DNA of 58,876 bases from Gammaproteobacteria bacterium (GTDB lineage Bacteria > Pseudomonadota > Gammaproteobacteria > HK1), in assembly GCA_022824305.1 (NCBI GenBank), contig JAJEAD010000082.1:1-58876 (forward strand), read 5' to 3'. Below the pieces are notes generated by a model. It saw only the letters and a list, made by a program, of their open reading frames with translations, ran no database searches and was not told the DNA's origin. Positions within the stretch are counted from its first letter, which is position 1; every line of letters starts with the position of its first letter. Both the position numbers and the translations under genes were made by a program. Shown one piece after another: positions 58,381-58,876 of this stretch.

Positions 58381-58818
58381 TCAACCCAGGTGGGCGATGT
58401 CCACGTCCTTCCAATGCTCTTTCAGGTACTCCGCCACCAGCCGCCGGTGGCAGTGGTGAGGCTTGTCCTCGCTGCACAGCAGACAGCCGCCCGCGACGAG
58501 CTCCCTCGGAACGCGCTCCTCGACACGGCGCTCCCGCAGGAGATCCAGGAATCGCGCTTCGTACGCGCTCCAGTCGCAGCACCCCTTCCGGTAGTCGCTC
58601 AGCAACTCCTTCGTGGGAGCCAGTTCCGGCGCATGGACGTACTGCATCCCGCAGATCTCGTCCAGAAACCAGGCGAGATCGTCCTTCTTGGCGAAACCGG
58701 CGAGCTGCGACAGGTTGTTGAGCCGCACGTCGACGATCCGCCGGACGCCGGACTCGCGCAGGAGCGCGAAGAAGCGACGGGCGGACTTCCGGGTGAAACC
58801 GATGGTAAAGACCTTCAT
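58381..58818 (-). CDS. DUF488 family protein
   Basis: Encodes 145 residues. The DUF488 signatures are clear: the opening MKVFTIGFTRKSARRFFALLRESGVRRIVDVRLNNLSQLAGFAKKDDLAWFL and the C-terminal CLLCSEDKPHHCHRRLVAEYL. Conserved Cys and His in the last motif could bind a metal or nucleotide. The family is widespread, function unknown, sometimes linked to nucleic-acid or restriction-related loci. Stop is 348 bp upstream of livK; no partner gene is visible on the window side. Confidence 0.85.
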   Translation of the reverse strand: MKVFTIGFTRKSARRFFALLRESGVRRIVDVRLNNLSQLAGFAKKDDLAWFLDEICGMQYVHAPELAPTKELLSDYRKGCCDWSAYEARFLDLLRERRVEERVPRELVAGGCLLCSEDKPHHCHRRLVAEYLKEHWKDVDIAHLG

Positions 58819-58876
58819 GCCTTCCCTCCTTCGACGCGGCGGCCGGCCGGGCCGGGCGGCGGATCACGACCATTGT

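Noticed and set aside
1..58876. CRISPR array, rRNA or tRNA genes
   Set aside because: No repeat-spacer periodicity and no recognisable rRNA or tRNA cloverleaf was seen by reading; a covariance-model scan would be needed to exclude small RNAs.

Overview
The window is a GC-rich bacterial chromosome segment, most likely from an uncultured aerobic or microaerophilic proteobacterium. The evidence is the GC-biased third positions, a Tat-exported HiPIP, an FNR regulator with all four iron-sulfur cysteines, a FixLJ-type pair and livKHMGF-type uptake genes. No rRNA or tRNA gene was recognised. The genes are dominated by small-molecule catabolism: amino acids, betaines, CoA thioesters and carboxylic acids.

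Layout. 1-4.4 kb: quaternary-amine or amino-acid catabolic genes (Asp/Glu racemase-like protein, DUF3830 protein, FAD amine oxidase, non-pyrrolysine MttB-like methyltransferase). 4.7-10.3 kb: membrane fatty-acid desaturase, ADP-forming acyl-CoA synthetase, small membrane protein, SulP transporter. 10.4-16.0 kb: oxygen/redox block with hemerythrin, a PAS histidine kinase keeping FixL heme-pocket residues, FixJ-like regulator, lone receiver, second desaturase, HiPIP and FNR, the last two divergent across a tandem 14-bp repeat. 16.2-17.9 kb: HypE-like and RidA-like genes. 18.1-19.2 kb: degraded integrase plus higBA toxin-antitoxin. 19.7-23.7 kb: AlkD-like repair enzyme, then an EctD-like dioxygenase, ureohydrolase and methyltransferase cluster.

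37.7 to 23.8 kb, all on the minus strand, is a probable TetR-headed operon of nine genes: redoxin/cytochrome/copper-monooxygenase fusion, acyl-CoA dehydrogenase, fused indolepyruvate oxidoreductase, AhpD-like peroxidase, amidase, acyl-CoA ligase, carboxyl transferase and SDR. The AhpD-like gene carries an in-frame UGA exactly at the resolving-cysteine position of the E-x11-C-x2-C-x3-H motif, followed by a hairpin fitting the bacterial SECIS pattern. It is therefore a strong selenoprotein candidate. The carboxyl transferase carries one in-frame UAG and is otherwise intact.

38-44 kb: methylmalonyl-CoA epimerase, DauA-like D-arginine dehydrogenase, enoyl-CoA hydratase, YgjP-like metallopeptidase, beta-hydroxyacid dehydrogenase, D-aminoacyl-tRNA deacylase and a methyltransferase. 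44,117-46,888 is a complete IS1595-family transposon with 13-bp terminal inverted repeats, an 8-bp target duplication (AAACATTG), a secreted passenger protein, a transposase and a small upstream gene. It landed inside one arm of a 17-bp perfect inverted repeat. 47-58.8 kb: sugar-epimerase-like SDR, 2-hydroxyacid dehydrogenase, Rieske oxygenase, CueR-like regulator, Ser/Cys-type proline-racemase-superfamily enzyme directly downstream of livKHMGF, and a DUF488 protein. The Rieske, epimerase and ABC combination suggests uptake and catabolism of proline or hydroxyproline betaines.
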